From the NCBI GenBank assembly GCA_951799425.1, contig OX637397.1, positions 2,719,001 to 2,783,000 on the forward strand: DNA of 64,000 bases, read 5' to 3'. The DNA comes from Ilex aquifolium. Taxonomy: Eukaryota > Streptophyta > Magnoliopsida > Aquifoliales > Aquifoliaceae. This document shows, piece by piece, positions 38,901 to 50,648 of the stretch; position 1 is the first letter of the stretch, and each line of letters starts with the position of its first letter. Both the position numbers and the translations under genes were made by a program. The notes under the pieces were generated by a model, which worked only from the letters and a program-made list of their open reading frames with translations, was not told where the DNA came from and did no database searches.

Positions 38901-41788
38901 GACGGTGGCGGCGACGGTGGTGGTGGTGGCGGCGGTGGTGGGGATAGAGGTAATGGTGGAGCGGTTTCAAACACTATTATTTTTTTTTAAGTATTTATGA
39001 GAAATAATTTTTAGAAGTACTTTTAAAAAATCATTTCAAACACACCTTTAGGCCCATATTTTTCCTATTAAATTTAGGGTGTTAATATTAGTCATTAGAT
39101 TAACTTTAAAGTAAAATTTAAAGCGATCTCAACCGCGAATAGCAAAAATCATTTTGTTTATCTTTTGAGATTTGAATTGTAAGCTACTTTATTATATAAA
39201 TTTATTTGTTATGGACTGAAGATGGGTCTCTACAAAAGACTAAAGGAGTATTCTAGTTTACATGACAGGCAGATGCTCAGAATCTATTAAATTATGTATT
39301 TTAAGTCTGATGGAGAGCCTAGTACCAAGGTTTGTCTACTATGAATAAGTTGTTGAAAAGAGCTTCTTTGGATACCAGCTGTCCACAAACCCGCTTTTGG
39401 ATTCTAATTCTTCTGTTTGGTAAGGATTATAGTTGCTAATTGTGGAAGCTTATTTAATACTGAAGTTTCTTGATAAATAAGAATTGACGTATAAAAGATT
39501 AGACTTGACTTACCTTTGTCTGTTTATCTTATGCATAAATTCTTTTGTGTAGGTTGAAGCCATTATTGGTAAAAATGATGAAGCCATTACCAATTTTGAG
39601 AAGGTAAGTATAAGTACCTGTTTTTATTTTGATGTGATGAACCATTTGCACCATCTTAACTCTATATGCATGTTGTACAGGTTCGATCAATTGATCCATA
39701 CGTGATCACTTATATGGATGAGTATGCAATTCTCTTAAAGCTAAAATCTGATCATTCGAAGTTAAACAAGTTAGTGCATGATTTGCTGAATATTGATCCC
39801 ACAAGGCCAGAAGTTTTTGTGGCTTTGTCTGTTTTGTGGGAGAGGAAAGATGAGAGAGGAGCTTTATCTTATGCTGAGAAGGTTAGAAAATTTAATTTAA
39901 AATAGACCAGATTCTTGTTTTTTTTTATATCGTGCACTCACAATTAAATTATTACTGTGCAACCAGAGCATCCGCATTGATGAGAGGCATATACCGGGTT
40001 ATATAATGAAGGTACTCTTAATTTCATTTGCAATATTAATGGGATAGTTTAGTCAAGGCATGAGCATGGAAAGTTTCTTAGATCACATTTTTAGATGATC
40101 CACCTATAAGTGTCTGGTCTCCAATTCCATTGTCGTTGGAAGTTGTAAGCTAACATATTTTCATAAACTTTCAGGGTAACTTATTCTTATCAATGAATCG
40201 GCCCGAACCAGCTGTAATTGCCTTCAGGGGAGCTCAAGAATTGAGACCTGATCTTCGTTCCTATCAAGGTGTGTTATGAAAACCACAAGATAAATTACGC
40301 ATCAATATAGCAGCATATATGCATTTTTTTGGTAACTGCTGCTAATCTGGTGCTCCTTCTTTCCTTCTAGTCCTTCTTGCATCAAACTAATTTTAAGCAA
40401 CAAATAAGCCGTGTATGATGGAGACCCCAATTTAATTTCAGGTTTGGTTCGTTCTTATTTGGCACTTTCAAAGATCAAAGAAGCTTTGCATGCTGCAAGA
40501 GAGGCGATGAAGACCATGCCCCAATCTGCAAAGGCTTTGAAATTAGTGGGGGATGTACACGCTAGCAACTCTGGTGGTAGAGAAAAGGTAAGCCTGTAAA
40601 TGATATTTTCAGCAATAGTCCAGATTTGAGTTTGGCTGGCCAGAGAGTCTTATTTTTAGCTCTTCCATCTATTGTTAGTCATCAAGTGGAGTAGCATAAA
40701 AAAAATTAGGTGAAGAAACATCTGACCAACTAATTTTTGTGACTAAAAAATATGATGTATGAAAGAAAGTAACCAGTTATTTGGTTTCTTAATGTCATAT
40801 GGATACTTGTTAGTCATTTAATTACAATAGTCAAATGTCATTGTTTAGCTAGTTTGGCCAATAGCAACTATAGCAAGGCATATTCCTACTAAAACGTTTA
40901 AAAGTTCAAATTGAAGCTTCTCCCAGATGTCCTCAAATGTATAGGGAACTGTTTGGAGTGTTAGTTCTGTTAGATGATTTTGTATTCAAACTCTTTGTTG
41001 TAAATGCTTTGAATTTGACCTATTTGTCTAACAGGCAAAAAAATTCTATGAGTCAGCCCTCAGGCTTGAACCTGGTTACCTTGGAGCTGCACTAGCGTTG
41101 GCCGAGCTCCATGTCGTTGAGGGCCGAAATGGAGATGCTGTATCTCTTCTTGAGCGATATCTCAAAGATTGGGCTGACGATTCTCTTCATGTTAAGCTGG
41201 CTCAAGTATTTGCTGCTACAAATATGCTGCAAGAGGCCTTGTCGCATTATGAGGCAGCATTGAGGTAAAGATTTCTCCTCTCTCATACGTGCCTATGCGT
41301 GTGGATTTAGATTCTCTCAACTATGATAGTGGAATTTAGTTCAGCCAACATGTTTGTGCAGTATACTGCAATGCTATTAAGTGAAAAAGAAAAAGAAAAA
41401 TGGAAATGTTGCTAACTCACAACTCTATTGTGCCTGTCAGGTTAAATCCCCAAAACGAAGCCGCAAAAAAAGGATTGGAACGCTTGGAGAAACAAATGAA
41501 GGTTTGTCTTCTGTTTTGCATGCTTCAGAGTCAATATCTTCTCCATCTCTCTTCACTTAATGTACTATTAATGGTTCTTGCGCAACACAGTTGCAATCTA
41601 GTCGAACATACAGAAACTTGATTATAAAAAACAAGGTTTGAATTCCAGAGTTAAAACCCTTGCTCTGCATTTCCCTGTACTGAATTGGTCTGTTTCTCTA
41701 GGGAGTGGATCCAGATGCCCCTGAAGAAGATGAAGAAAATGAGGTTGAGGATGCTGATGGGGAGCCGGAGGCGGCTGATTTTTTATGA
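32972..41788 (+). CDS. APC7: Anaphase-promoting complex subunit 7 (18 coding exons)
   Basis: TPR scaffold subunit of the APC/C ubiquitin ligase. Coding exons: 32972-33040, 33190-33258, 33353-33403, 33761-33895, 34019-34081, 34396-34511, 35045-35129, 36193-36252, 37407-37452, 38180-38253, 39553-39603, 39681-39881, 39967-40011, 40175-40268, 40442-40587, 41035-41264, 41441-41501, 41702-41788. Together they give 1683 nt or 560 aa, close to Arabidopsis APC7 (about 558). All borders are GT-AG and the phases agree. Recognition blocks: MEVPRDQMSTLLDHGLYNSA, GCFLVSS...HLKAENL (exon 2, easily missed), RWLQ-RYVEAQCCIAS, VEAIIGKNDEAI, FVALSVLWERKDERGALSYA, KKFYESALRLEPGYLGAAL and LNPQNEAAKKGLERLEKQMK. 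TPR-type helices run through the second half and the tail is acidic (DAPEEDEENEVEDADG). No stop or frameshift is seen. In Arabidopsis APC7 is on chromosome 2, away from TON2. Confidence 0.96.
37705..37866 (-). mobile_element. Au-type tRNA-derived SINE in APC7 intron 9
   Basis: Read on the minus strand it starts GCTCTTGGCGCAGCGCTAAG (A-box region). It continues with TTGTGACTTGGGAGTCAAGA, then GAGTTCGAGTAG (B box), and ends near TGCACTGAGTCACCC. These words match the widespread plant Au SINE. It is about 160 bp long and lies antisense to APC7. The 3' edge is approximate. Confidence 0.75.
38716..38960. repeat. G-rich GGTGGN/GGTGAT minisatellite in APC7 intron 10
   Basis: About 245 bp of GGTGGC, GGTGGT and a purer (GGTGAT)n core near 38838-38880. 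It produces Gly-, His- and Pro-rich open frames in several readings; none is a gene. The G-strand bias is on the transcribed (+) sense strand of APC7. Confidence 0.85.
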
Positions 41789-42544
41789 TGGACAGCTAAA
41801 AAAAGGCTTTCACATAGAATTGGTTTTGGAAAACGGCCTGCTTAGAACTGTGGCGGGGATTTCAACACCATCCATGCAGATGCAGAAATTTCTGGAGGAA
41901 GCTGACAGACGGAAGGGATTTCAAGTTGTTCAGAACCGTGCCAATGAATGCATCAAAAGCAGCAATGAACTTCTTTGCTGTGAGAAATCTGGCTTATGAC
42001 CCAGCTTCAACTGGCAAAAGGTGAAATTAATATTCCGTGATTGTTTTAGCTTAGCATATTGTAAATGGTGATGTTTTTTTGAGTTCTTTATCTCATTGTT
42101 TCACTCCGTATGCTATGGTTTGAGTGTATAATTACAAGTGGTGCATTGTGACATTGAGCAGTGGATATTCTATACAATATAAAGCAAATTTCTCTCTAAA
42201 ATTCATGATTTGACAATGTTAAAAAGTGTGTTATCAATTGCTAAAAAGGTCAGAAAATGCAAAGTATGAGAATATTGTGCACTCAGAATCTATGTGATGG
42301 TGGTGGAGAGTCAAATGAGAATTGGAGTATTTTGATATGGTACATATAGAACTATCAGTTGGCTAATTCTCTCCAAATATAAGTCTTGACCATTGATGTA
42401 AATATCTCAAAGTCATTTAAACAAATCCCATGCATTTTTCTTGATGGTTTCATTTCTCAGTGTCGGCAAACTGGTAAAGAGCAATCATGCATTTTTTTTG
42501 CACTGGCACTCTTGACGACACACAATTATTCTCAAACCAAACAC

Positions 42545-42658
42545 ATCGGTTAAACTTGAGTTTTATATGGTGAAGAAAACTCGGACTTAAGACATGTATA
42601 TATCGGTTAAAGCTGAGTTTTATATGGTCAAGAGAATTCGGGTTTAAGACATGTGCAA
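42545..42658. repeat. 57-bp tandem repeat
   Basis: Two copies start at 42545 and 42602 with ATCGGTTAAA, share GAGTTTTATATGGT, and end with TTAAGACATGT. They diverge at a few positions. Confidence 0.8.
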
Positions 42659-42766
42659 GAGAATTAGTGATGTGCAAATGTACTAAATTCCTTCCGAAAA
42701 GCTTTTGACTGTCTTAATATTCTCTCTAAAAAATGTCTAAATTAAAGTTTCGCATAGGTTTCTGAT

Positions 42767-42938
42767 GAGAAATGTTATATGAACTTAAAATATTGACATA
42801 ATTTGTTGATTTAATTAATCACAATCATTGAATAGGTAGTGGATCCTAATAAATGTTGTAACCCACAGTTAAATTGATGATAATGATCGACGAAGTCTAC
42901 AAATGATGTCAATATTTTAAGTTCATGTAACATTTCTC
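42767..42938. mobile_element. MITE-like element with 33-bp inverted termini
   Basis: 172 bp long. The left end GAGAAATGTTATATGAACTT is mirrored by AAGTTCATGTAACATTTCTC at the right end. The match continues to ATTGACAT/ATGTCAAT, about 33 bp with one mismatch. No clear target-site duplication was found, so the superfamily is open. The transcript of either strand could fold into one long hairpin. Confidence 0.7.
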
Positions 42939-43485
42939 GATTTATGATATTTCAACCTTCTGTCTTCTATCACAATAGGATTTGGTTAGTTTTTTGGGTT
43001 GATCAAGTGCAAGAATCTCTCGACGGTGAAATGCTCATAGAAGTCTTTGTATATGGGGGCCTCCTTTTCTCTTAGATCTTGAACGAAGGCGTCGAGTAGT
43101 TCTTCTAATAGATGTCATTGATAGGGATGACAGTGATTAGAAATTTAACTTCGATCTTTGACTTGAACTTTCATTGTAAAATTGTACTTTTTTCTCGTCT
43201 TTCTTTTTCAATATCATTATTCAGTAATGTTGTATCCTTTTGTTCACCATGCTATGAATATAGGTAGGCAAAGTACGCCATTTCTTTTGAAGGTCGTAAA
43301 CTGAACTTTATTATAGTGGGAAGCTTACATTATAAAGTGCTCAACCCATTATTTGTATCACTGTCATATCAAAACTGTAGCAGTGTCTGTAAATATCTAT
43401 ATGCTTGCTAATCCGATATCGAGTAATACTGTATGCATCTAACTCGCATTATTTTTAGCGTCGGGTTTGAAACTATATATTAGCT

Positions 43486-43800
43486 TCAAACCCACAAACC
43501 TCCAGCCTGTTTAAGCATTGGCTTCAGAGACCTTTTGAGGTGAAGACTCATGACCTCATTAGCTCCACCCACCAGCTTGCCACCAATGAACACGGCCGGG
43601 ACAGTAGGGTTGCAACCGAGCCTCAAAAGAGCCTGCTCGATGTCTCGGCCACCGCTTCTCTGCATTTCATCGAGCTCGTATACAGTAGGGTTAGCACCAA
43701 ATTCAGAGAAGAGGGACTTGATGGTGTGGCACATGCAACAAGAGCTCTTGCTGAAGATCACCACTGGCCTTTCGGACACCATTCTCGAAACCTTGTCCAT
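43486..43800 (-). CDS. CC-type (class III) glutaredoxin 1, GRXS2-like
   Basis: A 104-aa single-domain plant-specific CC-type glutaredoxin. The redox site is SSCCMCH at residues about 19-25 and the glutathione-binding region is [20 protein letters not shown]. It ends in GLWV, a variant of the C-terminal ALWL/ALWV tail through which ROXY-type proteins contact TGA factors and repressors. Arabidopsis GRXS2 (At5g18600), which neighbours TON2 there, also ends in AGALWV from memory, so this is probably its orthologue. The family acts in cytosol and nucleus to repress TGA-dependent transcription and in nitrate/cytokinin responses. The gene is intronless and starts with MDKVSRM. Its protein is identical to glutaredoxin 3 (51687-52001). 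Upstream lie a GA-repeat 5' UTR, a TATA box at 44061-44070 and a conserved block at 44175-44258. Confidence 0.93.
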   Translation of the reverse strand: MDKVSRMVSERPVVIFSKSSCCMCHTIKSLFSEFGANPTVYELDEMQRSGGRDIEQALLRLGCNPTVPAVFIGGKLVGGANEVMSLHLKRSLKPMLKQAGGLWV

Positions 43801-43887
43801 TGCAGAATCAAAGGGTAAAATCTCTGCTAAAAAAAAAAAACTTCAGGTTCTAGTTTCCTGGACCCTCTATTTAGTACCAGAAAATGT

Positions 43888-43888
<1 letters not shown>

Positions 43889-43951
<63 letters not shown>
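43889..43951. repeat. (GA)n tract in glutaredoxin 1 5' UTR
   Basis: About 30 GA units on the + strand (CT on the sense strand), between TATA box and ATG. The matching tract in glutaredoxin 3 has about 10 units and in glutaredoxin 2 about 9. Confidence 0.9.
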
Positions 43952-43954
<3 letters not shown>

Positions 43955-44060
43955 GATGGAAAAGAGGTGTAGGAGTGGGAGTAGAGCAATGTGAGCTGTG
44001 AGGAGTATTGCTAGGAGGCTTTGATTTTGCTGTGAAGAATGGAGTAGCCCATGGTGACAC

Positions 44061-44070
44061 TTATATAGAC
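44061..44070 (-). promoter_or_regulatory. TATA box of glutaredoxin 1
   Basis: The minus strand reads GTCTATATAA, about 260 bp upstream of the ATG. The same box occurs at 49286-49293 and 52219-52228 upstream of the other two glutaredoxins. Confidence 0.75.
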
Positions 44071-44174
44071 TGTGTGGAGAGAGAGAGAGAGAGAGAGAGA
44101 GAATGTGTTCTGTAAGATTTTATTGATTTTTTGTTGGGTTCCAAATCTAGGCTTGATGGATTATATTAGGTGAT

Positions 44175-44258
44175 CGAGACCAGGTGGTGCACTATGCAAT
44201 AAAAGGTGGACGGTAACGAATCTCTGAATACGGAAATAGAGACGTGTCAGTGGTACGC
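44175..44258 (-). promoter_or_regulatory. Conserved upstream block of glutaredoxin 1
   Basis: A stretch of about 84 bp nearly identical upstream of all three glutaredoxins (also 49422-49510 and 52330-52414). On the sense strand it contains GACACGTC, an ACGT-core bZIP/ABRE-type site, then TTTCCGTATT and TTTTATTGCATAGTGCAC. Confidence 0.7.
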
Positions 44259-44799
44259 CTTAGTATACGACTCAAATAAAATTCAAATAATTACAATACA
44301 AGTGCATAGAATGAGTGGATCTTATCAATTCTTTCAAAGAAACCTACTTATTCAATACTCATATAAAGAATGATATGCATTTGAATTGTAATTTTTGGGT
44401 TTCATTTTAATTGTGTATAATTTCTCTTGTAGAGTATTGCTAGCAGTTTCATTTGGGATGATAGCAGTTTCTCTTTGCTTGACTAATAGTTCAAGGGTGG
44501 TGTCCATGTCCATATCCTGACCCATTTGCCCAGTTTCCTGTTGGGTTGACCCACCAAAGTGGGTTAAGATTTCTTTTTTTTTTTTTTTCTTTTCTTTTTT
44601 GTGGCAACGGAGAGAATGGTTTTAACCATGCATGCTTTGTATTCATGTTAGCAACACAAATATTTTATATCTGCAATCACTTGTAAACTACTTGTATCGG
44701 TAAAACTTCAATTTTATGTGACTAGGGAGAATTAAACTCATGATATGTGACTTTACGTATTGTCTCTTATTAAACCATACGACTCAAGTAAGCGGCCAG

Positions 44800-45014
44800 A
44801 ACTATAGTCTAGTAAAGACAGTGATGAACTATAAATTTAGACATCATGAGTTCGAAATTTGACAATTCTCTTGAGACCAGATAATGAGGAATTTATTCCT
44901 CATGAATTCACTAGTTTCGGCGTGGATAACTTGCTTTTGATCAAAGCGGGAGATGTGATTAGTTGAGGTGCACATAAACTACCCTATACTGTAATATCAA
45001 ACAAAAAAAAAAAA
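44800..45014 (+). mobile_element. SINE copy 2, older subfamily
   Basis: A-box-like TAGTCTAGTAAAGACAG, B-box-like GAGTTCGAAATTTG, a body with TTTCGGCGTGGATAACTTG, and a poly-A tail at 45003-45014. About 215 bp. Its copy in unit B is 52947-53158. Confidence 0.7.
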
Positions 45015-45157
45015 GAGTTAAGTTGCTGATCAACCAAGTGATACATTCCTACACTATCGGGTTGGGTCAGGATTGCTGTGTTTTTTTTTTGGTCCAAACC
45101 CGTTTTGATCAACTTTTGCTAGGCAAGGCTATTATGTGAAGTAAACGGATATCATAT

Positions 45158-45360
45158 AATCTCAAGAGTAGTTCAAGTGGTAATAGAGTCGAGTTGTAAA
45201 CTCAGATATCTTGCGTTTGAATATTCAGAGCATGAGGGATTTGTCCCTCATAAATACCATAGTCCGGGCGTAGATGACCTATCTTTGACCGGATCGGAGA
45301 AGAGATTAGTTGAGGTATGCGTAAGCTGATCCGAACACTGCTGATCGTTAAAAAAAAAAA
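45158..45360 (+). mobile_element. SINE copy 3
   Basis: Starts TCTCAAGAGTAGTTCAAGTG with A-box TAGTTCAAGTGGTAAT, and has B-box-like GCGTTTGAATAT. It ends CTGATCCGAACACTGCTGAT plus a poly-A tail. The inverted words GAGGGATTTGTCCCTC lie in the middle. About 200 bp; the duplicate in unit B is 53298-53518. Confidence 0.75.
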
Positions 45361-46215
45361 TTGGATATGAGATGTGGTCCATATTTTGATCTAGGAACTT
45401 TTTCTGCTATATATATCTTTCAAAGGAAGCATCTTCTGAGTTGAAGAAAATAAGTTGGATTTATCCTATTGGGACCTTTTCTTTCTTTCCTCTCCATATA
45501 ACCAGATTCGCATCCAATTCACGAAAGAGAAGGCAGAGCCAAAAAGAAAGAGAATGTGGACAAAATCTTTTATAAAATTGATAACACATGCTATTACTGT
45601 TCAGACAACATAATATGATCATGAGGTGTACTTGCTACATTCTGTCTGTTTGGTAGCCAAGCAATTCAGTGAGAAATGAAGAGAAAATTTTCATGGGTCT
45701 CCCAACTCTTTAACACATGCTGCTAGCTAATACCATTCAAGAACAGAAGAGGGTACTTTTTCACATTCTGTTTGGTTGCAGAGAACGTGAGAAATAAAGA
45801 GAAAACTTGCCTATCTACACCCTTTTCTCAAAAGGGTGAGTCTCATATTGACTAGGGGTCATACATACCAACCTTCGAACCCGCGACTTAAGGTCCAACA
45901 ATAGGAGCGTAAAACCGCTAATAATGATTATGGGTCATTCATCTCATTATGCATCTCAGGTGGCTACAAACTAGGGTATGGAGTATGGACCAACGCCAAT
46001 CTGATCAAACAAGCTTGTCTTGCAAAAGATAAATTTTTTTTATTTCCAACGTTAACAAAAGCACATAACCTCATACAAAGAAGGCCGTACGTGGAAAAGA
46101 GGCATATGCCTTGAAGTCAAAGGTCCCCAACATTATCTTCTTAATTTGCTTTTCTCCACATTTCTTATCAACTCCAACATCCAGTATATATATGATAGAT
46201 ATAGTGGATGTATAT

Positions 46216-46328
<113 letters not shown>

Positions 46329-46836
46329 TATATATGTATATGGACAATTTATAGAAATTCCGATAGGAATCTAGATCTCTAATTATACCGAAGTTATACT
46401 AATAAAACATGTTGTTTGCATTTTAGAAAATTGACATGCTCTAAACAGCTAATCACTTTAGAATAAAATAAAATATTTATAATAAAAATAATTAATTGTT
46501 GTCTACATTATGTTTTTCGTACATTATGCTCCTAGATGAGAATGCATAGTGTATATTTATTAGATAGACACACAGATAGACAAACAGATGGAAAAGGGGT
46601 TGGGAGAGGATAGGATTCGTACGAGGCATGACTTTGGACAAGAATGTTAACTTTACAAACATTACATAAACTAAACGAAGAGCGCGCGAGGACGGTTTGT
46701 GGCATCACACATATCATCATTTAGGGTTTGTGAGGTACAAGAATGAATGTGCAAATTGCACTCTTTTTCACATGTGAAAAAAGAAGAAACAAAAGGAAAA
46801 GCTGAGGAACATATAATGTTCTCATCTTTAATGCTT

Positions 46837-46875
<39 letters not shown>

Positions 46876-48779
46876 CTCTCCTGCCATAATCCAAAAGCAA
46901 GAAAAAATCTCCTAAATGTGATTCATTTTGATTAACTAGCTAGGGTACATCTCTGCAAGTGAACAATCTATTAGCAATGGACTAGATTTTATGGAATTTT
47001 TGCTTTAATTTAGAGAATCTTGCTAGGATTGATTGCTAAGTATGCTATTATCCATTTGGCATATATATGCATAAAATCTTTATCATATCATTGTAAAAGG
47101 ATTGATGTGTAACACCTGCATGGTTTAATTACCAAATTGAACAATAAATCAAATTCATTAGAAAACTCAAAAATTTAAAAAGGCCCATTTATAATCATTT
47201 GCCTAATACTCTCCAACATACAAGTCTTGAACTCAACTCTATATCGTGGGGGATTTCGATGCGTGCCGATGTCAATTGACAAGTGGGGTTGACTTGCCCA
47301 CTTATTTGTTTATTATTGGACAATTACACAACATAACCCAATATTTACTCTTGGTTCTAGAAGTACAAATGAATCGAGCCGAACAATAAAATGTTTAAGC
47401 TTGTTCTTCCACTATGTGGGTGATTGGAATTGTGACAAGCTTTAAATATTTTTGGCTCAATAATGTTTTGTACTCCAAACTAAGATGGCTCAGCATATCT
47501 AATTAAACGAATCAGGTCGCACTTGTCTTTGAGCTGAACTCAGTTTAAATTATATACATAATATTATGTAACAATACATATGTTGTAGGAAATCATGTTG
47601 TATGGCATTTTGAGAAATGAAAGAAAAAATAGAAAAAAATAAGACCAAAAACAAAGTACGTTAGGCAAGATACGATTAGGACGCTATCTTCAAGATAGAA
47701 CTCTTCACTATAATTCAGATGGACTCTCAAAAATTATAAGTCTTCGAAAAATTTAGAGTTAGACATCAATTTGATTACAATATAGAAATTTACAACTATT
47801 GAAAAAATCTTTATAGAATGAGAATTGGAAATAAAGTTGTGAGATAGAGAAGAGAGCAAATGACTTAGCGATTTTGGCCATGCATTAGAAACTTATTTTT
47901 ATTTTGGTTTAACTGTCAAAGGTGTTTATATTAATTTATGCGAAATTAGTACCTTATTCATAAGGTTCCATGCATCACTTTAGAAGAGTCACATTGGAAC
48001 CATCCAAGTAGTGGCCGTTAGAAAAAAAAGTTCCCAATTGCCACTAACGGCCAAACAAACTATTACTTGGTATATAAGTACTAATATATATTCATGAAGC
48101 GAGTTTTAAAGTTAAGCTCAAGTTCAATTAAAACTTATATCCGAGCTGATTTTAAGTTGTTTATGAACATATTAGGTTTAATTGCATGCCAAATTGTCTC
48201 TTGGAAACTTTAGAATAAAAGTTCAAGCTTTTGGGTTCAAAATAAAGGTGAATTTGTTGAAAGGATGCTAGTGTATAAACATAATGTATTATTACAAAAT
48301 TTCACACATTAAATGAAAATTTGTTGCTTAATCCATCCCATTTTTAACCAAGAAACTTGGCTTTTTCATATGTAAAAGGTTTTACTTTCTTAATATTATT
48401 TTACTACTTTCAAATGGAAAGGCTATAGATGTTACTAAGAGATCCTTTTTGAGTTAATCCTAATTTGTTCAATGCACATGATTTACGAGTATTTATGCAT
48501 ATTCGGAGTTTTTATTATAGTCATGAGTTAAAAGGGTCCGGGTTTCCATTAAAAATGTTTCTATCAAACATTTGGTTGAACATAATTAGCAATTTAACAA
48601 TGACACTTTCACAAGCATATAGTAAACTGAACTTTATTAGCAAACACAAAGGGGAGCTTAAGCAATAGCAAAAAAGGGGAGCTTACAGTTACAAAAAAAA
48701 ACTCAACCCTATATTTTAGCACTGTTACATCAAAACTGCAGCAGTCTCTCTCTCTCTCTCTCTCTCTTAGCTTATTGGG

Positions 48780-49097
48780 TCAAACCCATAAAGCACCAGC
48801 CTCTTTAAGCATTGGCTTAAGGGACCTTTTGAGGTGAAGACTAATGACCTCATTAGCCCCACCCACCAGGTTACCACCGATGAACACTGCCGGCACGGTG
48901 GGATTGCAGCCGAGCCTCGAAAGAGTCTGTTCAATGTCCCGACCACCGCCTCTCAGCTGCATTTCATCGAGCTCGTAGACAGTAGGGTTAACACCAAATT
49001 CAGAGAAGAGGGACCTGATGGTGTGGCATATGCAACAAGAGCTCTTGCTGAAGATCACCACTGGCCATTCAGACACCATTCTTGATACCTTGTCCAT
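48780..49097 (-). CDS. CC-type glutaredoxin 2, GRXS2-like
   Basis: A 105-aa intronless CC-type glutaredoxin, older paralogue of glutaredoxins 1 and 3. The redox motif is SSCCICH in place of SSCCMCH, and the C-terminus is GALWV, closer to the family ALWL/ALWV tail. It has one extra residue ([12 protein letters not shown]) in the variable loop and about a dozen other replacements, while the glutathione-binding TVPAVFIGG segment is kept. The start MDKVSRM is shared. It sits in the single-copy stretch between duplication units A and B. It keeps the same promoter plan as its neighbours: GA tract, TATA box at 49286-49293 and conserved block at 49422-49510. A (G)n(GA)n run lies immediately upstream of the TATA box. 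Confidence 0.93.
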   Translation of the reverse strand: MDKVSRMVSEWPVVIFSKSSCCICHTIRSLFSEFGVNPTVYELDEMQLRGGGRDIEQTLSRLGCNPTVPAVFIGGNLVGGANEVISLHLKRSLKPMLKEAGALWV

Positions 49098-49311
49098 TGC
49101 ACAAACAAAAAGCTCTTGTTCTAATTGCTAGAGCCTCTCTTTAATTAGTACCAGAAAATGTGAAGAGAGAGAGAGAGAGAGAGATGGAAAAGTGGTATAG
49201 ACGTGAGAGAGCAATGTGAGCTATGAGGACTGCTAGGAGGAGGCTTTGATTTTGCTGTGAGGAATGGAGTACTCCATGGGGACATTTATATAGGCTGTGC
49301 AGGGGGTGGGG

Positions 49312-49359
49312 GGTGGGGGGGGGGGGGGGGGGGGGAGAGAGAGAGAGAGAGAGAGAGAA
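49312..49359. repeat. (G)n(GA)n tract upstream of glutaredoxin 2
   Basis: A poly-G run interrupted by two T bases, followed by about 12 GA units, just upstream of the TATA box. The G-run length may be unreliable. Confidence 0.85.
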
Positions 49360-49421
49360 TATTTGCTGTGTAAGATTTTTTGTTGGGTACCAAAACTAGG
49401 GTTGATGGATTATTAGGTGAT

Positions 49422-49510
49422 TGAGACCAGGGTGGTGCATGCACTATGCAATAAAAGGTTGGACGATAACGAATCTCTGCATACGGAAATAGGGACGTGT
49501 CTTGTGGTAC
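49422..49510 (-). promoter_or_regulatory. Conserved upstream block of glutaredoxin 2
   Basis: Matches the blocks at 44175-44258 and 52330-52414, including the ACGT-core word (AGACACGTC-like) and the TTTTATTGCATAGTGCATGC stretch. It is kept although the surrounding DNA is clearly more diverged from the other two copies. Confidence 0.7.
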
Positions 49511-50648
49511 GGCTTCACATATTGTGGACATCATGATAATTGCTAACTTTCCATCTAAACTATTATAGTTTTAGATTTCTCTTATAATTGATAACAAGTT
49601 CAAGGGTTGTGTCCATGTCCGTGTTCATGTCCATACCCATTACCCCATTTTCCTTTTGGGTTGGCTCATAAAGTTCGTTTACATTTTTTTGAGTTATCAA
49701 ATACCGAGTGGGTGGGAGAACTCAACGCACATCATATCGTTAGGCACCACCAAGTCAAGTGATAGGCACAGCCGTCAATTCGCACCCACATATTCTGCTC
49801 GCTATCTCGAAGGACCAAACACCAACCGACACCTCCTTCTAGGCACTTGCGAGGGGCGACAAGGGGGAGCCAAGGTCAAGCTTGCCCATCTCCAATAACT
49901 GTGTCACCGTATTACAACATGCCCTTGACATCCACTTAGGTGTTGAATTCATAGTAACAATAAGTCAAACCTTATATATATGTGTGTGTATTCCCTTGCA
50001 AACTATGCGTGTTAGTCGAATATGAATTTTATGCTATCAGTGAAAATCGAACTAAAGATGTTTAGATTTATGTTTATCTTATTCAGCTACGACGAAACCA
50101 ACTTGTACGTGTTAATTTAGATTTTTTAATCCCCGAAAAAAGGTTACCTACAGTTTTTACCTGTTAATACTATTGCATGCAATCACCCATCAAACCAAAC
50201 GAACGTAACTGTAGTTACAGTAGCTCAACCAATTGCATCTTCCCCCTTAAAAGTGTTAAAATATGACTCGATTTGTTAACACAACATAGAGTTAGAGAGT
50301 TTTAGAAGACGACATAGAGTTAGAAGGTTTGAGTTTTTTTTAAGCTATCTGTCTCATAAATGAGTGAACCTGACACGATACGAGTAATAAAATAATTGGG
50401 TATCGATGAAATCAATCAAAAGAAATACATGACACGATTCATTTATATATAAGTTATACACGATTAACATGCAACATGAACCCTATATGACACCAATTAG
50501 TAAATAAATCGGTTATGGATGAAGTCTATTTTGGCACAAACCCACTTCTTCCGAAACGATGTATTTCGGTCGGGTTGAATCGTGTCAAAGCCCGTTTAGA
50601 TCATCTTTTTTTAAGCAAGGCTAGCAATTATGTGAATTAAATTTGATG
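49511..50648. other. Intergenic DNA between glutaredoxin 2 and unit B
   Basis: No gene is supported. About 49700-49930 is richer in GC than its surroundings with no recognised motif. About 50340-50600 carries repeated CACGAT/ATCGTGTC and CCCGTTT words, perhaps an old element with subterminal repeats. Confidence 0.45.

Larger units (their letters stand above)
41789..43485. other. APC7 3' UTR and intergenic DNA before glutaredoxin 1
   Basis: APC7 3' UTR sequence follows the stop codon. Downstream are a 57-bp tandem repeat (42545-42658) and a MITE-like inverted repeat (42767-42938). Both lie in a block missing from unit B. No gene is supported. Confidence 0.6.

Noticed and set aside
38662..39000. 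His-, Pro- and Gly-rich open frames on both strands
   Set aside because: Artefacts of the GGTGGN minisatellite inside an APC7 intron.
43540..43972. 92-aa and 140-aa + strand frames over glutaredoxin 1 (and the same at 51741-52152)
   Set aside because: Shadows of the minus-strand glutaredoxin genes, extended by the GA repeat.
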